From contig CP154954.1 in the NCBI GenBank assembly GCA_039621445.1, positions 3,415,715 through 3,479,714 of the forward strand: a stretch of DNA of 64,000 nucleotides. Direction: 5' to 3'. The notes beneath the pieces were generated by a model. It ran no database searches. It saw only the letters and a list, made by a program, of their open reading frames with translations, and was not told the DNA's origin. Positions 1 to 10,680 of the stretch are shown here, one piece after another (the stretch's first letter is position 1; every line of letters starts with the position of its first letter). This DNA comes from Euglena gracilis. Its lineage: Eukaryota > Euglenida > Euglenophyceae > Euglenales. Made by a program: the position numbers and the translations under genes.

Positions 1-61
1 TTCGGAATTTTTTTTTTGCCTTGGGCCCAAAGGTGACTAATAGGGGGGGTGACTAACTCGG

Positions 62-140
62 GGGGGGGGGCATGGTATATACTATACTATATGCTATACT
101 ATATACTATACTATATACTATATTATATACTATACTATGG
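62..140 (+). repeat. G-run to CATGGTATA to CTATA microsatellite junction
   Basis: A run of G is followed by catggtata and then imperfect CTATA/TATAC pentanucleotide repeats. The same junction recurs at 6635-6675, 11069-11145 and, inverted, at 13905-13940 and 14495-14520. ORFs over it are repeat translations. Confidence 0.85.
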
Positions 141-727
141 AGCTGGGGTATCTGGATAGCCGCGGCTAGCCGCGGCTGGCTGGCTGGCAAAAAAAGGAGG
201 AGGACTGGCCAGCCATGGCCAGCCACGGCTGGCTGGGTGGGTTCAGAGGAGGAGGAGGTCTGGCTGGCTTCAGTGTTGAGGATCTAAAAGAGGAGGAGGA
301 GGTCTGGCTGGCCGCGATGGGAAATTTGCCGAAAAAAACCCGCGATCTGGGCAAGTCCGAATTCAAAGTGTTTTCTGCACAAAATGTCAGACCTGCAGTA
401 CGGAGTCATTTGACCTGGGCAAAGTGGCAGCTTTGATTGATATGACGATATATTTGTGTTTGTTGTGGTCATAATGCTGCCTTACTGGTGGCTCCTGATC
501 CACAACCAGCTGTGGTCCCCACTAGGTTGAACTATCAACATCCATCTGGCTCTGGCCTGGTGGCCCCCCCATGGCCCACGTGCAAGTTTAATTGTCACTA
601 GCAGATTCAATTGCATGTTTTCTTCCCTGGTTCTGTGCTTTGCCATTTTATGGGAGAAGGGGGTCCAGGCAAGAGATCTCAGAAAACTCCCTACCTCATT
701 TTCCCATGACCATGTTCCACCAGTCTG

Positions 728-898
728 CAGGGTTCCCGTTTTTTTGTTTTAAAACAAAGCAAAAAAACTTTCATGAATAAAAAACGGTTTAAAAACGGTT
801 TTTTGCTTTAAAAAGGGGTGTTATTTTTAAATAAAACACCACAAATAGGAAAAAAACCTGTTTTAAACAACGTGTTTAAAAACAGCCCGGGAACCCTG
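728..898. mobile_element. hAT-like MITE in block X copy 1 (171 bp, 8-bp TSD)
   Basis: The ends are CAGGGTTCCCG and its complement CGGGAACCCTG. They are flanked by a perfect 8-bp direct repeat, CCAGTCTG, at 720-727 and 899-906. The interior is AT-rich with repeated GTTTTAAAAC-like and AACGGTTTAAAAACGG motifs and no coding potential. CAGGG termini and 8-bp target duplications are known traits of the hAT superfamily, so a non-autonomous hAT element is inferred. The same insertion is present in the second copy of block X, so it predates that duplication. Confidence 0.85.
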
Positions 899-1691
899 CC
901 AGTCTGGGGGGGATGTGGTTTTGTGGTTTCCATCACGAGTTTTGGCGGGTTTTAATTTTCGGCTATGTTTTGCCTTGCCCTGGGAAAAGCTCCTTCAAAC
1001 AGTTTTTTTTTCAGCCCAGGCACAGCATTCACCTCCCTCCCCCAGTTTGGTGCCACATCTTGTCCACAGATTGGGGAAACATTTTGGTCCAGTTGATCGC
1101 CTCAATTTGCAGTTTGTTTCACAACTTTGGGCCACTTTGGTGCACGCACCTTTGGTGCCACAGGTGGGCAACCTTTTTCCACATCTTGGTCACATTTTGG
1201 CTCCATTTTCCTGGCACATCTTGTGCACAGGTGTGGACCACAACTCTTGGCCACAGATGGGGGAAACCTTTGACTTTTGTGTCTGCCTTGGGCACCCACT
1301 TGGGGCCAGTTTGGTTTGACCCTCGACGACGAAAAGGGAGGGAAACTGGGTTGGCGTTCCATACTGGACCAGAGTTCCCTTTCAGCGAAGCCGAAGACCA
1401 CCTGATTCTGAAGAACAAAAAAAACACAAAATCTTTTGGTCTCTAAAATTAAAAAAAAACGAGTTTTAAAAGACAAATGATGAAGATACCGGGCCCTGTG
1501 TGATGCGCGCTCAATTGGGATTAAGGGGAATAATTTGAAGAAAATTCCGAAAATTCAAGAAGACACCAGAAACACAAAGAGTTCAGAGAGTTGACGTATC
1601 ATGAAAAGATGCCAAGGACTGCAAGGTGGCCATGAGGCCAAAGTCAGGGAAGGCCGGAAGACTGTAGCACCCAGAAAAGGAGACATTTTGA

Positions 1692-2251
1692 ATGGGCCAG
1701 ATTTGGCAATCTCAAAAGGTATTTCAATTGCGTCTTCAGTCAAAGAGTTCAGGTTTTTTGTCACCTGAAACAAAATGCACAGTTCTGGGGCTTTTGCCTG
1801 GGAAATTAGGAACAGAGAATCTTAATTTGTCTGGTTTCGTTTGCCAGCGCCCCCCGCCGCCAACGGGCACACACCAAGGATGCCCTATGGGCCCCATTTG
1901 TTTCTCACTCGTATTACAGGAAATTATGGAAAAAATACGAAACGACACAGGCCTGTTGGGAGTGCGTGGTATTTGAATGATGGGGAACTCATCGGTCAAC
2001 CAGAAAGTATTAATGCTGCAGTACAACTCTTGAAGGACCTGGGCCCAACAGTGGGCCTACACCTGAACCCGCAAAAGTGCATCACCTGGGGTCCCTGTGG
2101 TGCAGAAATTGCTGCAAAGCACAACATGACCCACAAACAATGGCAACCGGGGGAGGGAATCAAAGGGGGTTTTAGGGACGCGGGGGGGACCCGGGGGGGG
2201 GGGACGCGGGTGGGGGGGACGCGGGCAGAACACCTTCGGGATGTTGTTTAA
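1692..2251 (+). pseudogene. LINE-type reverse transcriptase remnant, copy 1
   Basis: The conceptual translation carries a run of non-LTR-type RT motifs: QGCPMGPICFSLVLQ (motif B, normally QGDPLGP...F), then WYLNDGELIGQ (motif C, normally YLDDG), then GLHLNPQKC (motif D). The second catalytic Asp of YLDDG is Asn, so the enzyme would be inactive. A one-base deletion near 1957 puts motif B (frame of 1692) and motif C (frame of 1841) in different frames. Fingers and thumb regions are missing. The frame runs out into a GGACGCGGGG array. Family assignment rests on these motifs only. Confidence 0.8.
2165..2230 (+). repeat. GGACGCGGGG tandem array 1
   Basis: Imperfect repeats of GGACGCGGGGG with variable G-run length. 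Similar arrays lie at 3217-3262, 13180-13230, 16196-16255 and 16478-16535. Each ends on the right with GGGGAGA or a near match (GGGCAGA here) before unrelated sequence. Confidence 0.85.
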
Positions 2252-2255
2252 CGTA

Positions 2256-3530
2256 ACCCCCCCCTATTTGTCACCCCCCCTGATAGTCGCCCCCCCTTGG
2301 TGGGGCGACAATTAGGGGGGGTTACCCATGGACCCATGGACATGTAGGGTAAATTGAATACCCCGCTCCGCCCCCCCCCTAATTGAAATACCCCCCCCAC
2401 TAATAGTCACCCAATGGGCGCGGTCAATAGTCGCCAAGTGCGAAAGTGGGTCAAAACGCTGCAGGGGGGCCGCTGCCATATATAGGGGGGAAGGGGGGTC
2501 ACGTTACCATGCCCCCCCCGAGCTATTCACGTCCACAGGACCCTTTACGGCCCAATGGGAACAGTACGGGGGGGGGAACAGCTAGGGGGCGGGGACAGAG
2601 GTATTCCTCATTGACCCGCCCCTCTTCGAGCACACCCAAAACGAGGCGACATTTTGGCAACTGTTTTGGATGCCTCGCAAAAAATGGTTCAATTTTATGC
2701 ACAGTTGCCAAAAGCTCGGCGTGGGGGGATAGCTCGTGGGGATACTCGGGGGGGTGGGGGGGGCATGGTTAGATGGACAAAATCCAAATACTAACCATTT
2801 TTGACCACTTTCTTTGAAGTTCTTTATAAAGATTTTTACTATATTGTCCGGTCGGGCCTCCCGGGGAGGTCGGTGGGACAATAAGGGCGGGGGGGGGGGG
2901 CGGGGAAATTTCCATCATTGACGAAGGGAGGCAAAAAAAATAATGGTCTGTATGACTCTGGCACAGACTGCAGCATGGACTTCCTTCGGAACGTCGTGAA
3001 GACAAAATGGGAAAAGTGGACAGGTTATGGGGCACTGCAGTCATTGTGGAAAAAGTACGGCCCCAAAGAATTTTTTGGACAAGAGCTCGGGCTCGCAGAT
3101 GGGGCGTACAGTGGCAACTGCCGCCTGGTTGGCCCTTTCGGAAACCCCCCAACAAGGCTCTTCCCACCGCAAGCATTGTTCGGCATTGAAAAAAATCTGC
3201 GAAAAACATGGCGCAAATCGGGACGCGGGGGGACGCGGGGGGGACGCGGGGGGGACGCGGGGAGAAAACCCCCAAAGTATTGGGTTTACCGATCAAAAAC
3301 CGGGTGGAACAGGCTTGCCGAGCCCAGGGTTAAAAAGTGGAAATTTTCTGCGCCGGATTTAGAGGGAAAGGTTTTCATGCCTTTGGGCTTCAACTGTCGT
3401 CTGCTCTGCCCTCAACGTGTAGATTTCCATTTGCGACCCGCACTGCCCTTACCGAAAAGTGCAAAGGGTATTTCCCCCGACTCGGGGGCGGCGCCGGCGG
3501 GGGAGGGAGCCGGCGGGGGCAAGTAAGCTT
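2256..3530. repeat. C-run/G-run modules and a diverged third copy of block Y
   Basis: 2256-2330 is an inverted pair of the tag taacgtaacCCCCCCC...tatttgtcac and gacaattaGGGGGGGttac. 2500-2850 is a diverged relative of block Y (compare 14520-14790): it shares the words cattttggcaact, tttttgaccactttctttg and gttctttataaa. 3217-3262 is a GGACGCGGGG array. 2890-3520 has no recognisable coding region; open frames there show no domain. Confidence 0.6.
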
Positions 3531-3534
3531 AGGC

Positions 3535-3790
3535 ACCAAAAGAGGAGGAGGCACCCCAGCCACGGCCAGCCGCGGCTGGCCATGGCTGGTGGCTGGAAAA
3601 AAGAGGAGGAGGAGGTCTGGCTGGTGGCTGGAGAGAAAAAGAGGAGGAGGGGGTCTGGCTGGTATCTGACTGGCCGTGGGGCCTCCTATATACTATACTA
3701 TATACTACACTATATACTATACTATATACTACTATATATATAGTATATAGTATATAGTATATACTATATACTATACTATATACTATACTA
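3535..3790 (+). repeat. GGAGGAGG/GGCTGG low-complexity tract and CTATA repeats
   Basis: 3535-3680 repeats gaggaggaggtctggctggtggctgg-like words, resembling 180-320 of block X. 3687-3790 is an imperfect CTATA/TATAG array that changes orientation near 3737, making a palindromic stretch. No gene seen. Confidence 0.75.
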
Positions 3791-4415
3791 TGGGGGCGGC
3801 TGGCCATCCGTCCGTCCGAGCCGTCCGGACCTCTTCAGCCGGACCAATGCTGAACGCCCAGCCTTCCGTCCGGACGAAGCATTTTTTCGCCAGCCTTCCG
3901 TCCAGCCGGACCTATGTCTGTCTTGCCAGCCGGCCGGACCAAAATAAAATTTTTCCTTGCTGTCGAAAAAGCAGTCACGGCTTCCCTCCACTCTTCGCGT
4001 CAAATCAAGATGGCCGCGGCTGGGGCGCCTCCACCTTTTTTTAGTGGCCTAAAAAATTATATAGGGCACGACGCAATCTCGGTTTCATCCACCGCGGCGG
4101 ATTAGTCAACAGCACCAAAAGACTGCGCCGGAAGAACTGGAATAGGGGGTAAGTCGACCCCACTACACACCCACCACAACATTTTCACCGTTTTCGGGAA
4201 AACGGGGATTTTGCCCAGAAAAGTTTTTTGAAAAATAAAACCCAAAAACACGTGATTTTTGATGGAAAAAAACTTTTTTCACAAAAAACCTCAAAGTTTT
4301 CCGTCCTAAAAACTCATACTTTTCAGGAGGGGGTCAATAAAGTAAACAAACTTTTGGCACAGTCAAATTTCACTGACATTTTTCTCGTTGAACAACACAT
4401 ATTTTGCCCAAAAAA
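3788..4415 (-). repeat. Block Z, partial inverted copy
   Basis: Reverse complement of 8372-8994, including the CGGACGG/GGCTGGCGAAAAAATGC zone and the ggtgtcgacttacccc region. Similarity ends almost exactly at the 3' end of the tRNA-like sequence present in the two longer copies, which this copy lacks. Confidence 0.88.
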
Positions 4416-5240
4416 ATGAAACAAAACGCTTTTCTGGACCTCCCTTTCCAAGAGAATGGTACCCAAACAACTCGTTTCTGAGAGAATCCTGTGGCTCAAA
4501 ACTGGCCACCACATCTAGCCCAAAACTGGATGAACATCTGGCCCAATCTGGCCCATAAAAAAGCCATGACATCGCAAAAAATGTGAAATGGAAAATTTTG
4601 GCCGTTTGCCAGATTGAAAAACTTCTCCCAATTTTGGTTTCCAAGAACATTTGTCGAACAGCATAACAAGAACAATAAAGAACGCAAGAAACAAAAATGG
4701 AAGTTTCAGAAGAAAACCAGCATCTAAGGACAAAATGTCTGTGCAGTCTCTCTTCAGACTTCTGATCCAAGTAGCAAGTACCAAGCAGAAAATAAGTAGA
4801 CCCACCAAGGGCCTGTCACCGTGTTGCAGGCAGGCCTCTGCTCGCTCGAATGTGTATTTGTTCAGAGCAAAGGCCTGCATGTGGTGATGTGCCCTTTCCA
4901 CAAAGCAATAAGTTCCTGTAAATTCACTTCATTTCAGCACCCTGTACTATCATCATAGCCATCCCACACCTCTTCCACCCGAAACGGCATTGTGACACTG
5001 AAGGAGAACGATTGGGAATGCAAGCATTTTTTTGCGTGTGGTGATTCATAATTTCTTCAGAGGAAGCGTAGGCTGGGGATCTTTGATGTGCCCTATGAAT
5101 CAAATTAACTAGAACAGAAGAAATTTGCACACTACAACATTCAAAATGTGGTATTTTTTCGAGATTTGGTGTTCGAAACTTTCTTCGTCCATCTTCATTT
5201 ATGGACTGGTCCTTTTCCTCTTTTGATATTTCAATGTGTA
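4416..5240. other. No gene recognised
   Basis: Mixed-composition sequence. 4490-4560 contains repeats of ctggcccaaaactgg, a word also found at 7240-7340, 13260-13330 and 16545-16610. No domain is visible in any frame. Confidence 0.5.
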
Positions 5241-5244
5241 TCGT

Positions 5245-5314
5245 GCACACAGTATAATTGGTGTGGCATGCAGTTCGCAACCGTGAGCTCGCGGGTTCAA
5301 ATCCCGCTGTGTGC
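5245..5314 (+). tRNA. tRNA-like sequence, possible CGC anticodon (gene or pseudogene)
   Basis: The ends GCACACA and TGTGTGC form a perfect 7-bp acceptor stem. GCGGG/CCCGC around TTCAAAT forms a perfect 5-bp T stem and matches a Pol III B box (GGTTCAAATCC). The A box is approximate (GTATAATTGG). The loop TTCGCAA at 5274-5280 would give anticodon CGC, but the flanking stem TGCAG/CCGTG has a mismatch and G-U pairs. The acceptor lacks the G3-U70 pair expected of tRNA-Ala, so its identity is doubtful. A short T-run (GTTTTC) follows. The reverse complement reads as the spurious peptide RDLNPR typical of tRNA T-arms. Confidence 0.5.
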
Positions 5315-5424
5315 AAGTTTTCATCATTGTAAAATGTCTTTTTTTGCACCGAGCACCCATAATTAGGACTTCCCAGTTCGCGACAAGAACAAAAAAAAGC
5401 CACATGCGCTTCCAAAGACCCAGC

Positions 5425-5495
5425 CGGCAAGCGGGCCAGCCGGCCAGCCGGCCAGCCGGCCAGCCGGCTAGCCGGCTAGCCGGCTAGCTGGACCA
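5425..5495. repeat. GCCGGCCA/GCCGGCTA octamer array
   Basis: About eight tandem copies of an 8-bp unit (gccagccg). A related array in the opposite sense lies at 7500-7550. Confidence 0.8.
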
Positions 5496-5518
5496 ACTGC
5501 ATTTTCTTCAGCCGTCTG

Positions 5519-7311
5519 GACCAAGGCCACAACTTCAGCCGTCCGTCCGGACCTTCGCTTTTTTCACCAGCCGTCCGTCCGTCCGTCCGTCCGCCTCCTA
5601 TGTACTATACTATAACGTGACCCCCCCTATTTGTCACCCCTCCCTGATAGGGGGGGTACAATATGGGGGGGCATGGTGGTATAGTATAGTATAGCATAGC
5701 ATATAGTACAGTACCATGCACCCCCCCTAGCTATCCCCCCCCGAGCTATTCCCATTGGGGGTACGGGAATAGCTCACTGTCATAGCACTTTTTATAAAGA
5801 ACTTCCAAAGAAAGTGGTCAAAAATGGAAGTTTTTGGACCATTTTCAAAAATCACCTTTTGGCAAATGTGCACAAAATTGACTATTTTTTGTGAACATCC
5901 AAAAAAGTTGCCAAAATGACCCCTTTTTGGTTGCCCGAGGGTCGGGTATGGGAATAGCTCGGGGGGGGACCTAGGTCCCCCCCCCGAGCTGTCCCCCCCC
6001 GTACTGTTCCCATTAGGCCGGAAAGGGTCCCGGGACGGGAATAGCTCGGGTCGGTGGGCATGGTATATAGTATAGCATATAGTATAGTGTATAGTATGCA
6101 TATAGGGGGGTCGGCACGCCGTGGCGAGCCGTCCGGCAAGGGGGGGGGGAGGTAGGTTTTTGGCATGGCGAGGGGGTCCCGGATGGGGGGCAAGTGGTGC
6201 GCGGGAGTTTTCCAAGAAAATTTTCTTTGGCGCGGCTGACATGGCGTGGCGAGGGGGTCTGAAAAGGGGGGGGGGGAGGGGGTGTAAAATGGCGTGGCGA
6301 GGGGGTCGGTGAGGGGGGGGGGGAAGGGGTGTGCCCCCATACCCCCCATAGTAGAGTAACGTGACCCCCCCCTATATGGCACCCCCCCGGGAGCGTTTTG
6401 ACCCCCCCTGGCGACTATAAGGGGGGGTGACAATTAGGGGGGGGTTACTCAATTCACCCCACATTTCCATGGGTCCATGGGCAACCCCCCCCTAATTGTC
6501 GCCCCCCAAGGGGGCATTTTCCGGGGGGGAGGTACATCATGGGGGGGTACAATATGGGGGGGGGCCAAGGTCATGGTCCATGGTTGGGGGGTACCCCATG
6601 GGGGGGTACATTATGGGGGGGGTACAATATGGGGGGCTGGCATGGTATATACTATACTATATACGATACTATACTGGCATTGGGAAAATTTCCGAAATTC
6701 AGTTTAATTTCCGGAAATTGGAAACTTCCAGAAATTTCCGGAAATTTCAAGAATCCCGAAATTAGGATTTTTTGACCCAAATTCTCTTCTCCCCAGATGC
6801 CAAGGCTACAAAGTGGACTTCAACTTTATAAATGACGTTATGGGAAAGTCATTGACTGCAACACTGTGACAACCTGCCACAGATGAGGCGAAAGAAAGTT
6901 GAGGAGATATTGGTGAAAACTTTGAGTCGGATTTGCATTGTCAAGCTCCCCATGACAAAGGTTTGCCAAACAATTCTGCCAGTGAATGTTCATTTTTCTC
7001 TGCTATAAATCTCACAGTTGTTGAAGTTTATTGGAAGGACATGATGATGAGTCATTGGAAAGATTGATAATCTGGACCTGAGCATGTCCCTGCAAAACTG
7101 CTCCATTTTGTATTCGTTGCGGAGACAACGTTTGTATTTTCTGATTCTTGTAGCTGTGACTAGAAGCTGGAAGGTTTCGTTTGTCCGTCCTTTTTGTTTG
7201 CAAAATGGTGTTCTGGTGCATTCTGATGTTGTTTTGGTGGCCAGTTTTGGGCTGGACCCAAAACTGGGCAGCACATCTGGCCCAAAACTGGCCAGCAAAT
7301 CTGGCCAGTTT
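5519..7311 (+). repeat. Block Y, copy 1 (inverted partner at 13257-15060)
   Basis: Near-identical reverse complement of 13257-15060. Contents, left to right: (CGGA)n; C-run/G-run modules with tags gagctattccc, gtacaatat and gacaatta; CTATA islands; an AT-rich zone with ccggaaatt repeats at 6685-6760; and a unique approx. 500-bp right part with cttggcaact/tgtcctt words. No coding domain is visible in either copy, so this is a non-coding duplicated block. Confidence 0.92.
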
Positions 7312-7858
7312 TGGGCCCGATGTGCTGCCCAATTTTGGGTGGCCAATTTTGGGCCTCAGGTCGTGGCAGTTTTGGACCACAGGGGGTGTCTGGGGGGCGG
7401 ACGGACGGACGGACGGACGGCTGGTGAAAAAAGCGAAGGTCCGGACGGACGGCTGACCTTGTGGGCTTGGTCCAGACGGCTGAAGAAAATGCACTTGGTC
7501 CAGCTAGCCGGCTGGCCGGCTGGCCGGCTGGCCGGCTGGCTGGCTGGCCTGCCGGGTCTTTGGAAGCGCAGGCGTCGCAGTGCACGCGACTCTGGGCGGA
7601 TATATACGAATTTTGCCATGGCCTCTGTGAGGCCACGCAACTGTGCGGACGGACGGACGGACGGACGGACGGCTAGAGAAAATTCCATTCATCACGCGCG
7701 GACGGAAAGTGAAGGTTTTCTTCTGGACATTTATGTGACATCTTTCATGCTACATCTGGCACATTTCATTGTTCATATTTTGGATGATGAATGGGAGCCA
7801 CAGGGATTTAGTTCATGATTGAGTAAATGATGCTCATTTGGTTCATTTTACACAGGAC
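7312..7858. repeat. CGGACGG and GGCTGGCC arrays
   Basis: 7395-7455 and 7645-7675 are (CGGA)n tracts ending in CGGCTG or CGGCTAGAGAAA. 7505-7552 is a GGCTGGCC array. The rest has no recognisable gene. Confidence 0.7.
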
Positions 7859-8994
7859 ATTGAGATTAAGACAGAGTTGATTTCAATGGAAAGAATTCAA
7901 GTCAAAGACTCAATTAACAAAGTGGATTTGAATTGAAAGAAGTTTTGAGACTGACCAAGTGTTTTGAAGTCAATTGAAGGTGTGCCTTTTTTCAAATGAG
8001 AAGTTTGTTGAAGATGCTTGAAGGTTCCTTTGCAAGCAACGGTTCCACCTTAATTGGTTTGTGCGACCTTGATTTTTCTGTTGTCCATGTTCTTGTGTGT
8101 TAGTTTTAAGTTTTTGAAGCTTTTTTGATGAAATTTGTGATGGTCAGTTTTGGACCGGTGGGTGATTTTGTTCCAAACAAATAGCCAAAAATGGCCAAAA
8201 ACGGGCAGTTTTTGCCACTTTTTGGGGGGTCACACGCACAAGTCGACATCTCTCTATTTATGAAAATAATTTTCATAAAAGTACACGGACGAGAATGGTA
8301 TCGCCCCGTGGCATAGTGGTTGTGTGGTTAGCGTGTGACCGGTAGGTCGCGGGTTCGAATCCCGTTGGGGGGCAAATATGTGCTGTTCAACGAGAAAAAT
8401 GTCAGTAAAATTTGACTGGGCCAAAAGTTTGTTTACTTTATTGACCTTCGTTTATTGCACCCCCCTCCTCAAAAGTATGAGTTTTAAGGACGGAAAATTT
8501 TGAGGTCTTTTGTAAAAAAAAGTTTTTTTCCATCAAAAATCACGCGTTTTTGGGTTTTTTATTTTATTTTTATTATTTTTTCAAAAAAAATTTGGTTTCC
8601 CCGAAAACGGTGAAAACGTTGTGCTGGGTGTGGAGGGGTGTCGACTTACCCCCCCCTTCCGGTTCTTCCGGCGCAGTTTTTTGGTGCTGCCAAGAAATAT
8701 GTTGCAAATGTTCATCCACCCGCAAAATAAATAGCCTCGTCTTGCGCAGCACCAGGAAAAACAGAAGGCAGGGACGATTTCTTGATGTGACGCGACGAGT
8801 GGAGGGAGGCCGTGACTGCTTTTCGGAAGGAAGGCAATTTTTTTTTTTGGGTCTGGCCGGCTGGCAAGACAGACAGTGGTCCGGCTTGACGGACGGCTGG
8901 CGAAAAAATGCTTCGTCCGGACGGACGGCTGGGCGTCCAGCATTGGTCCGGCTGAAGAGGTCCGGACGGCTCGGACGGACGGACGGCAAGCCGC
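7859..8994 (+). repeat. Block Z, copy 1
   Basis: Direct near-identical copy of 15059-16197. Left part is ttgaag-rich sequence. The middle carries the tRNA-like sequence at 8303-8373. The right part ends in CGGACGG repeats followed by different sequence in each copy (CTATA array here, GGACGCGGGG array in the other). Confidence 0.92.
8303..8373 (+). tRNA. tRNA-like sequence in block Z copy 1 (pseudogene or SINE head)
   Basis: Contains a perfect Pol III A box (TGGCATAGTGG, 8309-8319) and B box (GGTTCGAATCC, 8352-8362), with a T stem GCGGG/CCCGT. The ends GCCCC/GGGGC pair for five of seven acceptor positions. I cannot fold a normal anticodon arm with T at position 33, so a functional tRNA is unlikely. 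It is more likely a tRNA-derived promoter of a retroposon or a dead tRNA. Confidence 0.6.
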
Positions 8995-9002
8995 CCCCTG
9001 TA

Positions 9003-9265
9003 CTGTACATAGTATAGTTATAGTATAGCATAGCATAGCATAGTATAGTATAGTATAGTATAGTGTGGTATAGTATAGTATAGTATAGTATAGTATAGTG
9101 TAGTATAGTATTGTATAGTATAGTTTTGTATAGTATAGTATAGTATAGTATGGTATAGTATAGTATAGTATAGTATAGTATAGTATAGTATAGTATAGTA
9201 TAGTATAGTATAGTATAGTATAGTATAGTATAGTATAGTATGGTATAGTATAGTGTAGAAAAGCA
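9003..9265 (-). repeat. (TATAG)n pentanucleotide array
   Basis: About 50 copies of TATAG with occasional variants (TATGG, TGTAG). Because 5 is not a multiple of 3, all frames stay open, giving long YTILYYTILY ORFs that are artefacts. Confidence 0.97.
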
Positions 9266-10530
9266 TGTAGTATAGTACATAGCTGGCACTTCGTTGAAAA
9301 CGAAGTCAAAAAAAACACGTTTTTTTAAAAAAAACACGTTTTTTTTTAAAAAAAACATGTTTTTTTATAAAAAAACACAAAAAAACGCCATTGAGGGTCC
9401 AGGGCAAAAAAAATGCCTTTAATTTTAGCTTTTTTTGCCCATCCTCCATCAGAGAAAGACCCCAAATTTGGGATGTTTCAAGTTAATTTGGAATGGTTTC
9501 CCTATTTTGACCATTCTTGTTGAAGACAACCAAAAGTATTGGTTTTGAGGCTCAACCGACTGAAAAGACAAACTTTTATTGAAAAGACAGAGTGCCCCCA
9601 GAAAAAGTTTCTCAGAAAAAGTTTCATTTTGGGAAAAGAATCCATCCTGAGCTGAATAGAGATGTGCGAACTGTGTCAGATGTTGCACAAATGATGTCAC
9701 AGAAATGTCCAGAAGAAAACATTCACAGGATTTGTTGGAATATTGTCTTGAAATACTTGTGAACACATGCCACAGACAAATGAAACGATGCAAAATGAAG
9801 CCACAGATGCATGGAGGCATGTCACATCAAGTGACCAAGTGGTCCCAAAACTAAGAAAAAAAGGTTGCCATTACATTGCAAGAAAATAGACAAACAAAAA
9901 ACCATCGAGTTTCTAGGCACAGCAACAGGAATCAGAAAACACACACAACAACAGCAACAACATGGAGCAGCTTTTTTTAGCAGGGACATGCTCAGGTCCT
10001 GATTAGCATCTTCCAATAAAGTTCATCCCACCTCAAGCTAAGTCAGGTTGGGGAAATTCTCCACACCTGTAAAGATTCTTGAAACCGTGTTTGGGCCGAT
10101 TTCGAGACTTTAAACGTCTTAAATCTTCGTCCAAAACACGGTTTCTATATCGAGAACTGTGTCCCAGACGCCGGTTCGGGCGGGAAACCTGCCGCCCTAC
10201 CGCCCCTACCGCCCTACCGCCCTACCGCTAGGGGCGACCACGGCGCCTTCGGCGCCGCGGTCCCCGCCCCTGGGCTCCCCCTAACTCTTGGCCCAAACAC
10301 AGTTCTTGACACAGAACACAGTCTGTTCCTCAGCTTGGCGTTGGTCTTGACTTGTAACTTGAATTTGAAACTTGATCTTGATAACATAAACTTCAGAAAC
10401 ACATCCTTGTAACTTGAACCCCTCCGAGTTTCACTTCTCAGACATCTGCTGTGAGAAACGCTTCTTTACTAGGGCACGTTGCCTGCCTGCGGCAGTTGGA
10501 GCATGCCTGGAGAAAAATAAGGAATGGGGA
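9266..10530. other. No gene recognised; A/T homopolymer palindromes and CCCTACCG repeats
   Basis: 9300-9380 has repeated aaaaaacacgttttttt palindromes. 10190-10232 has about five copies of CCCTACCG. A GC-rich hairpin ggcgccttcggcgcc follows at about 10241. The rest shows no domain in any frame. Confidence 0.55.
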
Positions 10531-10533
10531 TTG

Positions 10534-10680
10534 TTACCGCAATTTGGGTAACATCGCGGGGTTTATTAACGCGGGGTCTATTAGCACGCTTCGGCCGTGG
10601 AGCGCGCGGTAATATAGCGCGCCTAAAATGGCCGCGTTTAAGCCCGAGCGGGAATTACCCACCCGCGGTAATTGTCGGTC
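10534..10680. mobile_element. Small inverted-repeat module (TTACCGC tag)
   Basis: The left part gttaccgcaatttgggtaac is matched in inverse orientation by gaattacccacccgcggtaattg on the right. Between them are GC-rich words tattaacgcgg and gcgcgcggtaat. No clear target duplication. It resembles other tag-reiterated inverted modules in this window. Confidence 0.4.

Larger units (their letters stand above)
1..2251 (+). repeat. Segmental duplication block X, copy 1
   Basis: Read side by side, this block and 11006-13254 are almost identical in the same orientation, differing by scattered substitutions and short indels in homopolymers. The similarity stops at the same point, just after the sequence aacaccttcgggatg near the end of a GGACGCGGGG array. 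Inside are a CTATA array, a purine-rich GGAGGAGG zone, a hAT-like MITE, a TTTGG/CCACA-rich low-complexity zone and a reverse transcriptase remnant. The left end may extend beyond the window. Confidence 0.93.

Noticed and set aside
913-1446. 177-codon plus frame in block X (also near 11917)
   Set aside because: Comes from a TTTGG/CCACA-rich low-complexity zone; frames on both strands are open and the copies differ by frameshifts.
8573-9358. 245-261-codon minus frames
   Set aside because: Same artefact from the (TATAG)n array, extended into block Z by chance.
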